Shown: one piece after another, positions 1-8,849 of the stretch | Layout: each line of letters opens with the position of its first letter | Position numbering within the stretch: position 1 is the first letter of the stretch | NCBI RefSeq assembly: GCF_946477055.1 | Contig: NZ_CAMKXG010000047.1 | Span: forward strand, 1 to 17,137 | Direction: 5' to 3' | Length of the DNA stretch: 17,137 nt | DNA from: Lonsdalea britannica | Lineage (GTDB): Bacteria > Pseudomonadota > Gammaproteobacteria > Enterobacterales > Enterobacteriaceae | Position numbers and translations under genes: made by a program | Notes under the pieces: generated by a model | What the model saw: the letters and a program-made list of their open reading frames with translations, nothing else | Database searches by the model: none | Told to the model about the DNA's origin: nothing

Positions 1-2922
1 CCAGTAGCCACTCGTCGTCGATCGGCTGGGTGAAATCCAGCGTCTCGAACAGGCTATGCAGAAACGTACCCGGCGCCGCGCCGCGCGGAAACGAGTGCGG
101 CGAACGCTCTTCCACGTCCTCTTCCGCCGTTTCGCCCATCGAGTCGATATCGAAACGGGGCAACAGCCCCTGAATGGTCTCGGAGCCATGTTGCTGCAAC
201 CCTGAGTAGCTGGTCACCCGCCAGCCGTCGCGCAGGCGCCGGGTGTTGCGCCGCGCCTCGAGCGACGGCGGCAATGCCTGCTCGGGCTGCCACGGCTGCT
301 CATCCGGCACAGCCGCCATGCTTAAGCCGATATCCTCGCCCACCATGCCTTCGAGCTCGGCGATTAACGCCTCGGCGCTCGCGGCCTCACCGCGCTGCAA
401 CAGGTAGCCCAACGCGCTCTGGTGCATGTCGCTATTGCCCTCTTTCTTCCTCGTTCCCTGGAACAGCGGCGCAACGCCGACCGCACAGTGATAGACAGCC
501 CGAGTCAGCGCCACGTACAGCAACCGAAGATCTTCCGCCAGCCGCTCCTGTTCCGCCAGTTGCTGGCTCTCTTCGCCGTTTTGCAGATCCAGCATGGCCC
601 GGAAGGTTTGCCGGTCGTGGTAAATACCTTCCTGCTGAGGGCGAAAGTTGCCGATGAAGGGTAACCAGACCAGCGAATATTCCAGCCCCTTGGATTTATG
701 TATGGTGACTATCTGCACCAGGTGTCTGTCGCTTTCCAGCCGCAGCTGCTGGTTCTCCGCCTGCGGATTAGGCTGGGCGATTTGCTGGGCCAACCAGCGC
801 ACCAGCGCGTGTTCGCTGTCTAACGACGCCGAGGCCTCCTGCAATAGTTCGCCGATATGCAGAATATCCGTCAGACGACGTTCGCCATCAACGCTCGCCA
901 GCACATCCTCCGCCAGTCGACGATGCGTCATCAGCGCGCGCAGCATCGGCAGAACACCGCGCTGCAGCCAGATCTGCCGGTAGCGGGCAAACTCGTCTAC
1001 CAGCGCATCCCAGCTCGCTTCACTGCGGCTCAGCGCGTCCAGCGACGGCGCATCCATTCCCATGATGGTGGTCGCCATCGCCGCACGCAGCGCGCGCTCC
1101 TGTTCCGGCGCCAGCACCGCCTGCAGGATCCACAGCATCTCCCGCGCTTCCGCCGTGGTGAATACGCTGTCGCGGTTGGACAGGTAGACCGACGGAATAT
1201 GCAGACGGTTCAGCGCCTGGCGGATCAGCATCGCCTCGCGGCGGCTACGCACCAATACGGTGATATCTGCCGCCTGTACAGGGTTCTTTATATCTTTGCT
1301 CTTTACCAGCCATGCCTGCCCCGCCTGGCCGGCAGTCAGCCAGTCGCGGATCTGCCCCGCGCACTGACGGGCCATTACCTGCTGATATTCGCCCACCCCG
1401 GCGCCTTCCTGACCGCTCAGCCAAAACTGCAGCGCTGGCGTTTTCGCGCCATTCATTTCAAAAGCATAAGGCTGGTTGGGCGGCGCCGGGTTGACGGGCA
1501 GAAACGGAATTTGCTCGAAAATGAATGGGGCATCGACGCGCTGGAACAGCTGATTCACCGCCGCCACCATGCCCGGCGCTGAGCGCCAGTTGGTGTCGAG
1601 CGTATAGTGCGACGACACCTCTGCACGCGCGCGCATATAGGTAAAAATATCCGCCCCGCGAAATGCATAAATCGCCTGCTTCGGGTCGCCAATCATCAAC
1701 CAGCCGCACTGCGGCTGGTCAGCATAGATCGTATGGAAAATGCGATACTGCTGGGTGTCCGTATCCTGAAACTCATCGATCATTGCCACCGGATAGCGCG
1801 TGCGGATCGCCTCCGCCAACTGCGCGCCCTCCGGCTGCTGTAGCGCTTCATCCAACCGCCCGAGCAGATCGTCGAAGCCCAGCTCCGCCCGGCGCTGCTT
1901 ATCTTCCCGCACCGTGCGCTTGATCTCCCTCAGCGCCAGCCAGATAACCAGATCCTTGAGCGTCAGGGATTCTTGCAGCAGCTGATCCACCGCGCTGAAT
2001 ACCGGGTGCAACGGCGGTTCGCCTTTGGTCGTGCTATCAATCAGCGCCTGCTGGCTAAAGCGTTTCAGATCTTTCGGCAGCTGGTAACTCTGCGTCAGTT
2101 GTTCGGCCCACTCGCCAATTTTGTTTATCCAGTTGGGCAGATTGCGACTGCTGTAACTCCGCTTATTGACCCCCGACGCACTGATCAGCGCCTCGAGACC
2201 AGACGCTTCACGCCACGCGTGTTTGAAGCTATCAATCAGCGCGACAATACGCTGATGACGCTCCAGCAGCGTTTCTTCCTGCTGCGGTTCACGCAGCGTC
2301 GGCAATTCACCATGAAGATACGGCATCAACGTCTGCAACAAGGCTTCTGGCCCCTGCCACTGTTCACTCAACACTCTGACGACGTCCAAAGGCAGCGGGT
2401 AGCAGTAGCGACGCCAGAAGTCGGCGCAGGCCGACGCAGCGGCTGCTCATCTTCCAGCAGTCGCTGTTCGAACAGGATGCCGGACTCGAAGGCATGGGTC
2501 GTCAGCATCCGCTGGCAGAAGCCATGAATCGTGTAGATGGCGGCTTCGTCCATCTGTCGCTCCGCTCGCAGCAGCACCTCGGCCGCCTCCTGATGCCAGT
2601 CCTGCGGGATTTCGGCCAGCAGTTGCCGCATGAGCGCATCGCCTTCCTTTCCGCCCAGACAGGCGAGATAGAGCGCATGGATATTTTTACGGATACGCTC
2701 GCGCAGTTCTTCCGTCGCCGCCTCCGTAAAGGTGACCACCAGAATCTCTTCGACGAGCAAAGGACGCGGATAAGCGTTTTCACCGCCCAGCCCCAGCAGT
2801 AAACGGAGATAAAGCGCGGACAGAGTATAGGTTTTGCCCGTTCCCGCCGAAGCTTCGATCAGTCGCTCGCCGGACAGTGGCAGCGTGAATAAATTGAGAG
2901 AATGCGGAGTCACTGTCGTCAT
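1..2922 (-). pseudogene. recB: RecBCD subunit RecB, frameshifted and cut by window edge
   Basis: RecB is the 3'-5' helicase and nuclease subunit of RecBCD, which processes double-strand ends for homologous recombination. The ATG at 2922 opens a frame with Walker A EASAGTGKT (residues 23-31) and the RecB-like segment DEAAIYTIHGFCQRML (125-140). After Arg164 (codon 2431-2433) this frame loses RecB similarity and stops at 2368. RecB similarity resumes in another frame with ACADFWRRYCYPLP from about 2431 downward. I read that frame codon by codon to position 2 and found no stop. It includes MIDEFQDTD (Walker B, about 1783-1757) and VTIHKSKGLEY (677-709). About 975 codons are visible; the C-terminal nuclease domain lies beyond the edge. 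The offset fits a net loss of 4 (or 1) bases. As written, translation gives a 184-residue product without helicase activity. The cause is either a recent mutation or a sequence error, since nothing else is damaged. The ribosome site before the ATG is weak (AGGCAG, 10 bases upstream). Confidence 0.88.
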
Positions 2923-3346
2923 GGTTTTTCTGCCTGCTGAGGTGGCGCGATGTGGATGAAGGTGCAGATGTTGAAATGCCGACCCAGAGCAGCCGCCGTC
3001 TCATCCATCAGCCTTTTAACGCAGACACTCTGCCGCACAATATTCGGCCTCAGCATAGGATTGAAAAAATCCGGGTCCAGCGTCGAGATCAGCGATGGAC
3101 TGCATTTAAGCAAGGCACGACGCTGCCGCGCTAACGTGCCGAACGCGCGTATTTTTTTGCCTGACGCCTGTCGCCACGGTGTTGATGTGCTGGTGTTCCG
3201 TTGCCGATACGGATCGCCATTCGCCGTAGGCATAGCCTGCCGTTGAGTCGGTGCCGCCGCGATGCCTTGTTGCGCTACGGCAACGCCTCTCTGCAGCGGT
3301 TTTTTCGCGGATCTCAGAGACACCTCTTCCCCCCACCGGTTACCGT
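2923..3346 (-). other. recC-recB spacer at the position where ptrA normally lies
   Basis: In E. coli and most relatives ptrA (protease III, about 960 residues) sits between recC and recB. Here only 424 bases separate the recC stop from the recB start. I read all three minus-strand frames and found no convincing PtrA segment: no signal peptide, no HxxEH zinc motif, no recognisable C-terminal tail. One minus-strand frame stays open across the whole spacer, from a TTG at 3350 inside the recC end to a TGA at 2921-2919 overlapping the recB ATG (about 143 codons). It lacks a ribosome site and its composition is unremarkable. The base composition resembles the flanking coding DNA rather than an AT-rich intergenic region, so this may be eroded coding sequence left by a ptrA deletion. 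That is inference. Confidence 0.6.
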
Positions 3347-6300
3347 TCAAAACTGGTTGAACCGTACAGCGGGCAACAGCCAGGTTTCCGCCGCAGCCGT
3401 CACCTGCGTAATCCGTTCACGGTCCATCTCCCGTACGATTCGCTGGAGATAATAATCTTCCCCTTCGCCGGACAGGTTAAACGTTCCCTGCCACGCTTCC
3501 AGCAGCTTTTGCTGCGCCTTATTGAGCGTGGCTTCATCGGTTAACAGGCTGTCGCTGTCGCGATCGTAGATGACCTTCAGCCAGGCGCCACCGGAGCGAT
3601 TAAGCAACAACAGCGGTTGATTCATCCCTTGCTGATAGCCGCTAATCATTAATGCCATGAACTCTCGCGCCTGCGCTTCACTCAGAGATGGGAAACGCCA
3701 GCCGCTGTCTTCGCGCCCGTAGATCCGACTATCGCCTTCCCCGCCATTCAGGCAGTAGGCCAGATGCTCCAGCCACAGCATCATGCCATCCACCAGCGAA
3801 ATTTTACCGGGACGCCAGCGCAGCAAACCGTCGTGCTGAATTTGCGTCAGCCAGCCCGTGACGCGTACGCCATCGAGCGTGATATCCAGCTCCTGGCTAT
3901 CCAGCATTTCCAACTGCCGCTCTTCGCGCACGCGAGCCGCCAGATCGCGCATTTCATCCAGCTGCGTCTGCCAATACAGCTCGCCGAAGGCGCCATAAGG
4001 CAGCTCGCCAGCCGCGCGCATACGCCGATAGAGTAAATCCGCATCCCCGTCGTTGATCAGGGCATTCAGCAGCTGGGTATTCATCTGATAGCGATCGAGG
4101 TGATCGACTAAAAATGGCTCCTCTTCTCGCAGCTCCTGATCGTCGAGCACAAAATTCACACCGAGACGCAGTTGGAAAAATGCGCGTACAGGATGCCGGT
4201 AGAAGCGTTTTAGTTCGTCCAGCGTCACTTCGTCGTACTGCTGCTCCGGCAACGGCAGGTCGAACGGAGGTTGGCTTTCGCCTTCACGCCCCGCCGCCGC
4301 CAGCCACTCGGCGGCAAAACTCTGCGGCATGCCGTCGGCGATGAAGTTATCCGCATCAAACGGCATGCGCGGATGCTCGCAGCAGAGCACCGCCAAAAGA
4401 CGTTTGGCGCTGGCGTCGCCGTCCAGGTCTTCGTCCAGATTTTCATCGCCCGGCAAGCAGTAACTTTGGGCGATATAGTCCAGCAGCTCACTGACCAGCA
4501 CGGAGGGAAAACGCAGGCTGTTATCCTGTATGGAGTGGCCGATATAGCTGATGTAGAGTCGATTCTGCGCCGACAGCAACGCCTCCAGAAACAGGTAGCG
4601 GTCATCTTCCCGTCGGCTGCGATCGCCGCGGCGGCGATGCCGGGACATCAGGTCGAACCCCAGCGGTGGCAGCGTACGCGGATAAACGCCATCGTTCATG
4701 CCCAGCAGGCAGACCGCCTTGAAAGGGATAGAACGCATCGGCATCAGCGTACAAAAATTCACGGCGCCAGCCAGGAAACGCTGACTGAGCCGCTCCCGGT
4801 CGAGCCGACCGGCCAGCTCGCTGCGTAACAGCGTGACGGGCACGGGCTGCGGATAGCACGCCAGCATGCCGGTAGCAATAATCTGCTGCCAGTGCTCCTC
4901 GATCAGCGTCAATGCCGCTTCGGCGTCGCCGTCCGGCAAAAAGAAATCGTCCACCAGTTGGCGGCACAGAGGCTGCCACTCTTCCAGCGTACGCGGCTGC
5001 TGCAAACGCTGCCGCCACTGGCTCAGCTGCATCAGCAGATCCGCCAGCTGTCCGGCCAGCTCGGCGATCAACCCGCTGGACTCATCGTAGGGAAGTACGC
5101 CGCGCCAGTCGCCCGCATGGCTGTCCATCGCATACCCCAGCAGCATACGCGTGATGCCGAAACGCCAGGTGTGCTGACCGGTCGGCGGCAGCATTAGTTC
5201 TCTGACGTTGTCGTCGTCCAGCCCCCAGCGGATGCCGGACTCCGTCACCCAAAGCCGCAGGCGTCTCAGCCCCTCTTCGTGAATGCCGAATCGACTCGCC
5301 AGCGCAGGAACTTCCAGCAGCGCCAATACCTGTTCCGCCATAAATCGGCTGGTCGGCAGTTCCAGCAGCGTCAGCACCGCCTGCAAGGCAGGATGCGCAT
5401 GACGCGCACGCTGATCGGAAATGGAAAACGGCAGATAGCGATCTTCCGGCGCGTTACCGAAGACGGCCTGAATAAACGGCGAATAGCTGTCGATGTCCGC
5501 CACCATCACGATGATGTCGCGCGGCATCAGGTCGGGGTCATCGGCCATCATCGCCAGGAGCTGGTCATGCAGCACTTCCACCTCACGCTGCGGACTATGG
5601 CAGGCATGCACGGAGACGGAACGATCCCCCGGTGTCAGAGGACGTTTGTGGCGTCTCTGTTCTACGCTATCGTCTTCCATCAGGGCGATGTCATTGTTCT
5701 TGCCGGTCACGACAATACGGCTGTCTTCCAGCTCCAGAATATCCCGCTGTAGCCCGCTAAGCAGATGCTGCTCCTCGATATCGACATACGCGGAGACGCC
5801 GTTCGTCTCATCGAGCTGCTCCAGCAGATGTAAATTGTCGCGCCCCAGCTTGCCCCAGGAGGCCAGCAGCGGGTTACCCACATTTTGTTCGCCATCCTCT
5901 TTAAACAAGGACTCGGCACGCGCCGGATCGCGGAACAAGGGGCGGCTTTCTGTCGTCATCTGCCGATGCTGGTATAAGCGCCACTGGCGTCCTTTCAGGC
6001 GGGCCAGCGACGCCTCATCTTGAATATCGCCCCAATAATAGCGGCAGGGATTGGTAAACAGCAGGTGTACGTCGATATGTTTACCCAGCGCATTCAGGGC
6101 CTGCAGATAGACCGGCGGCAGTGCGGAAATGCCACAGATAAAGACCCGATCCGGTAGGCCGGGAGGACGGCTTTCCGCCTGTTCAAGCACCTGAACAAAC
6201 CGCTGATACAGGATGGTGTGGTGCCATTCGAGCTGTCCCAGAGATTGCGTGTACTCCACCAGCCGCCGCCAGAGCGGCGCCTGCCACTGCTGAGCGTCCC

Positions 6301-6775
6301 CGGCCTCGTCCACCCACTGCCCTTGCTGCCAGCGCATAATCCAGTCAGGGCGATAAATCAGATATTGATCGAACAGGTCGGCCGTGCGGCCGGCCAGTTG
6401 ATGCAGCTTGCGGTCGCCGTCGTCCTCTTCCAGATAGTGGGACAGCAGAGCGAAAGCCGGATCGTCCAGCTGCTGAGGCAACAGATGCATCAACTTCCAG
6501 CTCATGGCTTCTTTGCTAAAGGCGCTTTCTTTGGGAATTTCGGGGATCAGCCGCCGACACATGTCCCACAAAAAGACGCCCGGCAGCGGAAATTGGATAT
6601 TAGCGGCGATATGAAATTTTTCGGCCAGTTCGATTTGGAGCCACTGCGCCATACCCGGACTTTGTACTAACACCATTTCCGGCTGGAAAGGGTCGGTAAG
6701 CGGCTGTTGCTGCATCAGCACTGCCGTCAGCTCCTTCAATATATCCAGCTGATTGGAATGGTAAACCGTGAACAT
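3347..6775 (-). CDS. recC: RecBCD enzyme subunit RecC
   Basis: RecC is the scaffold and Chi-scanning subunit of RecBCD. It splits the incoming duplex and reads the 3' strand for Chi. The product has 1142 residues (E. coli 1122) and aligns with E. coli RecC throughout, e.g. IAANIQFPLPG (57-67), RVFICGISALPPVYLQALNA, TNPCRYYWGDI and the end AVRFNQF. Of the residues I recall as Chi contacts in E. coli RecC, Q38, Q44, L64, W70, D133, L134, D136, Q137 and R142 are kept at the same numbers. Position 40 is Pro instead of Thr (VQSPGMAQW); this may simply be the commoner state outside E. coli. The start is set by AGGAG five bases before the ATG. The gene begins 26 bases after ppdC, so it is probably in the pilin-gene transcript. 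It is intact, unlike recB downstream. Confidence 0.97.
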   Translation of the reverse strand: MFTVYHSNQLDILKELTAVLMQQQPLTDPFQPEMVLVQSPGMAQWLQIELAEKFHIAANIQFPLPGVFLWDMCRRLIPEIPKESAFSKEAMSWKLMHLLPQQLDDPAFALLSHYLEEDDGDRKLHQLAGRTADLFDQYLIYRPDWIMRWQQGQWVDEAGDAQQWQAPLWRRLVEYTQSLGQLEWHHTILYQRFVQVLEQAESRPPGLPDRVFICGISALPPVYLQALNALGKHIDVHLLFTNPCRYYWGDIQDEASLARLKGRQWRLYQHRQMTTESRPLFRDPARAESLFKEDGEQNVGNPLLASWGKLGRDNLHLLEQLDETNGVSAYVDIEEQHLLSGLQRDILELEDSRIVVTGKNNDIALMEDDSVEQRRHKRPLTPGDRSVSVHACHSPQREVEVLHDQLLAMMADDPDLMPRDIIVMVADIDSYSPFIQAVFGNAPEDRYLPFSISDQRARHAHPALQAVLTLLELPTSRFMAEQVLALLEVPALASRFGIHEEGLRRLRLWVTESGIRWGLDDDNVRELMLPPTGQHTWRFGITRMLLGYAMDSHAGDWRGVLPYDESSGLIAELAGQLADLLMQLSQWRQRLQQPRTLEEWQPLCRQLVDDFFLPDGDAEAALTLIEEHWQQIIATGMLACYPQPVPVTLLRSELAGRLDRERLSQRFLAGAVNFCTLMPMRSIPFKAVCLLGMNDGVYPRTLPPLGFDLMSRHRRRGDRSRREDDRYLFLEALLSAQNRLYISYIGHSIQDNSLRFPSVLVSELLDYIAQSYCLPGDENLDEDLDGDASAKRLLAVLCCEHPRMPFDADNFIADGMPQSFAAEWLAAAGREGESQPPFDLPLPEQQYDEVTLDELKRFYRHPVRAFFQLRLGVNFVLDDQELREEEPFLVDHLDRYQMNTQLLNALINDGDADLLYRRMRAAGELPYGAFGELYWQTQLDEMRDLAARVREERQLEMLDSQELDITLDGVRVTGWLTQIQHDGLLRWRPGKISLVDGMMLWLEHLAYCLNGGEGDSRIYGREDSGWRFPSLSEAQAREFMALMISGYQQGMNQPLLLLNRSGGAWLKVIYDRDSDSLLTDEATLNKAQQKLLEAWQGTFNLSGEGEDYYLQRIVREMDRERITQVTAAAETWLLPAVRFNQF

Positions 6776-6801
6776 GGTGACTCCTGACCGTTCGCTGCCG
6801 T

Positions 6802-7200
6802 TTATGATGTGTTCGAGGTTGGCTCTTCAGTGTCCGTCGGCGGATAGCAAAGCCAACGCGTGAGCGAGGCGGAATACTGCCGCGGCGTCACTACGGCCGC
6901 CGTGACCCGCTGGCATTGCGGGCCGTACGGCTGCACGTTGATAGAGCTGGTCCAGCCTTCCGGCAACGATGCGGTGACGGTGTGAACGGGAACGCCTGCG
7001 TCCTGCGCCTCTAGCTGTTCATTCACCCACCGCCAGGCCTGACGCTGCTGCCATTGGTACTGTAGCGACCGTTGAAGTATTAAATGATATTGCAATAATC
7101 CGGTCAGAGAAACCGCGAACAGCACTGCGGCAATCAGCGTTTCAAGCAGGCTAAACCCACTTTGATTTCCGTCGAACGACAGTTTCTTAATGAACGACAC
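6802..7200 (-). CDS. ppdC: Prepilin-like protein PpdC
   Basis: Small type IV pilin/type II secretion pseudopilin-like protein of the ppdA-ygdB-ppdB-ppdC cluster. I chose the GTG at 7200, giving 132 residues. It follows a good ribosome site (GGAGG, nine bases upstream) and overlaps the ygdB end by 14 bases. The longer open frame, starting near 7269, adds an Arg/Cys-rich stretch that reads like a shadow of ygdB. The leader MSFIKKLSFDGNQSG is followed by FSLLETLIAAVLFAV, a class III prepilin cleavage site with Phe at +1 and Glu at +5, then a hydrophobic helix. The globular part has two Cys (PQCQ and LCYP) that could pair. Family members prime pilus or pseudopilus assembly in the inner membrane. 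The major pilin and assembly machinery are not in this window. Confidence 0.85.
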   Translation of the reverse strand: MSFIKKLSFDGNQSGFSLLETLIAAVLFAVSLTGLLQYHLILQRSLQYQWQQRQAWRWVNEQLEAQDAGVPVHTVTASLPEGWTSSINVQPYGPQCQRVTAAVVTPRQYSASLTRWLCYPPTDTEEPTSNTS

Positions 7201-7639
7201 AATAGCGCGCCTCCGGTTCCGGGCAGAAGTCGAGCCATCCCTGCGACATCGCCTGCAGCAGCACGGCACCGTCGATGGTCTGCGCCGCGACGCGCTGATA
7301 TAACCGCAACGGCGGCGTATTCACCTCAAACTGCCCCTCGCCCCGCAACACACCTTGATTGCCGGAAGACGATAAATGCAAACAGACCCGCAGGCGGTCC
7401 ATCGAGAGCGAGCGACACTGCCACACATCCCCATTTTCCTGCCAGCGTTGACTCATGCCCCATTCAAGAGAAGATAGCCCCTGATTGAAGGCTTTCCAGT
7501 AATGCTGTTCGTCCTTGCCCTGTTCCATCCAGATTTCCAGCTGCTTTTGCATACCAACCAGCAGCAGTACCCCAAGGGAGATAAGCACCATGACGATCAT
7601 CAGGGCATTGCCCGACTGGTGACATTTAGACGGCATCAT
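7187..7639 (-). CDS. ygdB: YgdB, DUF2509 minor-pilin-like protein
   Basis: Protein of 150 residues matching the E. coli YgdB family (about 135 residues), most clearly at the end: GWLDFCPEPEARYC against the family pattern GWSDFCP...C. The N-terminus MMPSKCHQSG-NALMIVMVLISLGVLLLVGM resembles a short prepilin leader ending in Gly followed by a membrane helix, but the usual Glu at +5 is missing. This recalls PilX/GspK-type minor pilins, which sit at the pilus tip; the link is inference. The start is the first of two ATG codons (7639 and 7636), preceded by GAGG seven bases upstream. The gene overlaps ppdB by 14 bases at its start and ppdC by 14 bases at its end, so translation of the four genes is probably coupled. 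Confidence 0.85.
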   Translation of the reverse strand: MMPSKCHQSGNALMIVMVLISLGVLLLVGMQKQLEIWMEQGKDEQHYWKAFNQGLSSLEWGMSQRWQENGDVWQCRSLSMDRLRVCLHLSSSGNQGVLRGEGQFEVNTPPLRLYQRVAAQTIDGAVLLQAMSQGWLDFCPEPEARYCVVH

Positions 7640-8225
7640 GATTACGCCTCGCGACCCATCGCTGCACCTGCTGTTTGATCTGCGGCCTGTCGGTCCAGTA
7701 GCCTGACAGCCCCAGCAGGTATAACGTCCCTCGGCTGCCCTGTTGCGAAGAGACCTGAAACCCGGTGATGGTCACTTCGTTGGGGTCGAAGAATTTCTCC
7801 CAGCGTTTTCCCCGGCACCGGGCATAGCCGGTCTGGACCTCAAGCGCTCCATCGCGCAGACGATAGCTGAAAAATTCGCCCTCCTGCCGTTCGCCGGGAT
7901 CCCAGTGACCGCTACGGTTCACGTCGTACGAAACCGTCAGGCAACTTTGGGTCGAATTCGCGCCGTCGGCGCTCAACGTAATCGCCTCGCCCCGGCAACT
8001 CCCCGCGCAAAACCCCGCGCGAAGAATATCTTTTTCGATAACGGATAAGGCCTGGCTGAGCGTCTGTTCGAGACGAAACGCGTTGAGTCCCTGCTGGCTC
8101 TGTTTGTTCAGCACAGAAAACAGCTGTACGACCGCGAGAATAATGATGCTGACAATGCCCAGCGCCAGCATGACTTCCGGCAGAGAAAAACCGCCGATAC
8201 GACACTTTCTACCCGGTATCAGCAT
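7626..8225 (-). CDS. ppdB: Prepilin-like protein PpdB (PilW/GspJ-like)
   Basis: Protein of 199 residues (E. coli PpdB 187). The leader MLIPGRKCRIGG is followed by FSLPEVMLALGIVSIIILAV, a prepilin peptidase site (cut after Gly12, Phe +1, Glu +5) and N-terminal helix. The body shares landmarks with E. coli PpdB: LRAGFCAGSCRGEAI, the DVNRSGHWDPGE segment, CRGKRWEKFFDPNEVTI and the following GFQV. Four conserved Cys suggest disulfides in the periplasmic domain. This size and layout fit the larger minor pilins of the PilW/GspJ type. It starts inside the ppdA stop region (7-base overlap, ATGCTGA), with only a weak ribosome site (GGGTACTCC), so it probably relies on coupling to ppdA. Confidence 0.87.
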   Translation of the reverse strand: MLIPGRKCRIGGFSLPEVMLALGIVSIIILAVVQLFSVLNKQSQQGLNAFRLEQTLSQALSVIEKDILRAGFCAGSCRGEAITLSADGANSTQSCLTVSYDVNRSGHWDPGERQEGEFFSYRLRDGALEVQTGYARCRGKRWEKFFDPNEVTITGFQVSSQQGSRGTLYLLGLSGYWTDRPQIKQQVQRWVARRNHDAV

Positions 8226-8710
8226 ATTGGAGTACCCAACAGCGGCTGATCTTCACTGCACAGCCTTAATCGCCCGCGTACGGAAAGGACTAACCGGATA
8301 CGCCCCGCCGCACTTCCCAACGTCAGGTGGCCTGATTGCGCCGTATGGCGCAGACCAAAGAAGGAAAACTGCTGCGCCGTAGCGTCGACCAGCTTAACGT
8401 CGCGGGATGTCGGGACAAAAAAAAGCGCGCTGTCCGCCGGACAGTCGCCGCCTGATGTTGCCGGCCCTACGCACCAACGCTCCCCGACACGATGTACCTG
8501 CGCCGTATGCGTCTCGTTACGCCAGTTGGCCTGAGTTTGTATACGCGCCACTACGCTCATCAACTGCCGGGCATTCTGCTCCAGCAGCATCGCCTGACGA
8601 TATCCCAACCAGCTATCTAGCCCTGCGCCGACCAGGAGTGATATCACCGCTATTACCATCACTAACTCCAGCAGGGTGAACCCCTGTTGCCATCCATTGC
8701 ATTTTTTCAT
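8219..8710 (-). CDS. ppdA: Prepilin-like protein PpdA (GspH/FimT-like)
   Basis: First gene of the four-gene pilin-like block; 163 residues from the ATG at 8710 (E. coli PpdA 156). MKKCNGWQQG-FTLLELVMVIAVISLLVGAG is a standard prepilin leader, cleavage site and hydrophobic helix with Glu at +5. The rest matches PpdA landmarks: ANWRNETH, ERWCVGPA, ALFFVPTSRDV, FSFFGLRHTAQSGH and GRLRLCSE. The open frame extends upstream to 8878, but that part has no pilin similarity and overlaps the thyA terminator, so I excluded it. The ribosome site is weak (GAGCGG). The thyA terminator just upstream implies a separate promoter between 8711 and 8850, where the only loose candidate is TTGCGA-17-TAGTAA. In E. 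coli these genes are poorly expressed and of uncertain role. Confidence 0.88.
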   Translation of the reverse strand: MKKCNGWQQGFTLLELVMVIAVISLLVGAGLDSWLGYRQAMLLEQNARQLMSVVARIQTQANWRNETHTAQVHRVGERWCVGPATSGGDCPADSALFFVPTSRDVKLVDATAQQFSFFGLRHTAQSGHLTLGSAAGRIRLVLSVRGRLRLCSEDQPLLGTPIC

Positions 8711-8816
8711 GCCGCTCAGTGTAGCGACAATCCCTATTTCCGACAGCAAAATGGTATCGGCTTTGCGCAGCGCCGCGTAGATTTTTTGAAGCGAAAACAG
8801 ATTATTACTATTTAAA

Positions 8817-8832
8817 TGCGAAGCGGTTCGCA
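8817..8832. repeat. 16-base inverted repeat upstream of ppdA
   Basis: TGCGAAGCGGTTCGCA: perfect six-base arms around a four-base centre, lying between the thyA terminator and the ppdA start. On the minus strand it overlaps the weak -35-like TTGCGA. It could be an operator or a small hairpin in the leader of the pilin-gene transcript. No known operator matches from memory. Confidence 0.4.
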
Positions 8833-8849
8833 AAAACCATCTTAGGCAC

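Noticed and set aside
857..1582. Open frame of 241 codons on the plus strand opposite recB
   Set aside because: The minus strand here carries clear RecB motifs; the plus-strand product is an Arg/Gln/His-rich shadow with no recognisable domain.
2420..2440. Programmed ribosomal frameshift in recB
   Set aside because: There is no slippery heptamer at the junction, and RecB of related bacteria is made from one frame; mutation or sequence error is simpler.
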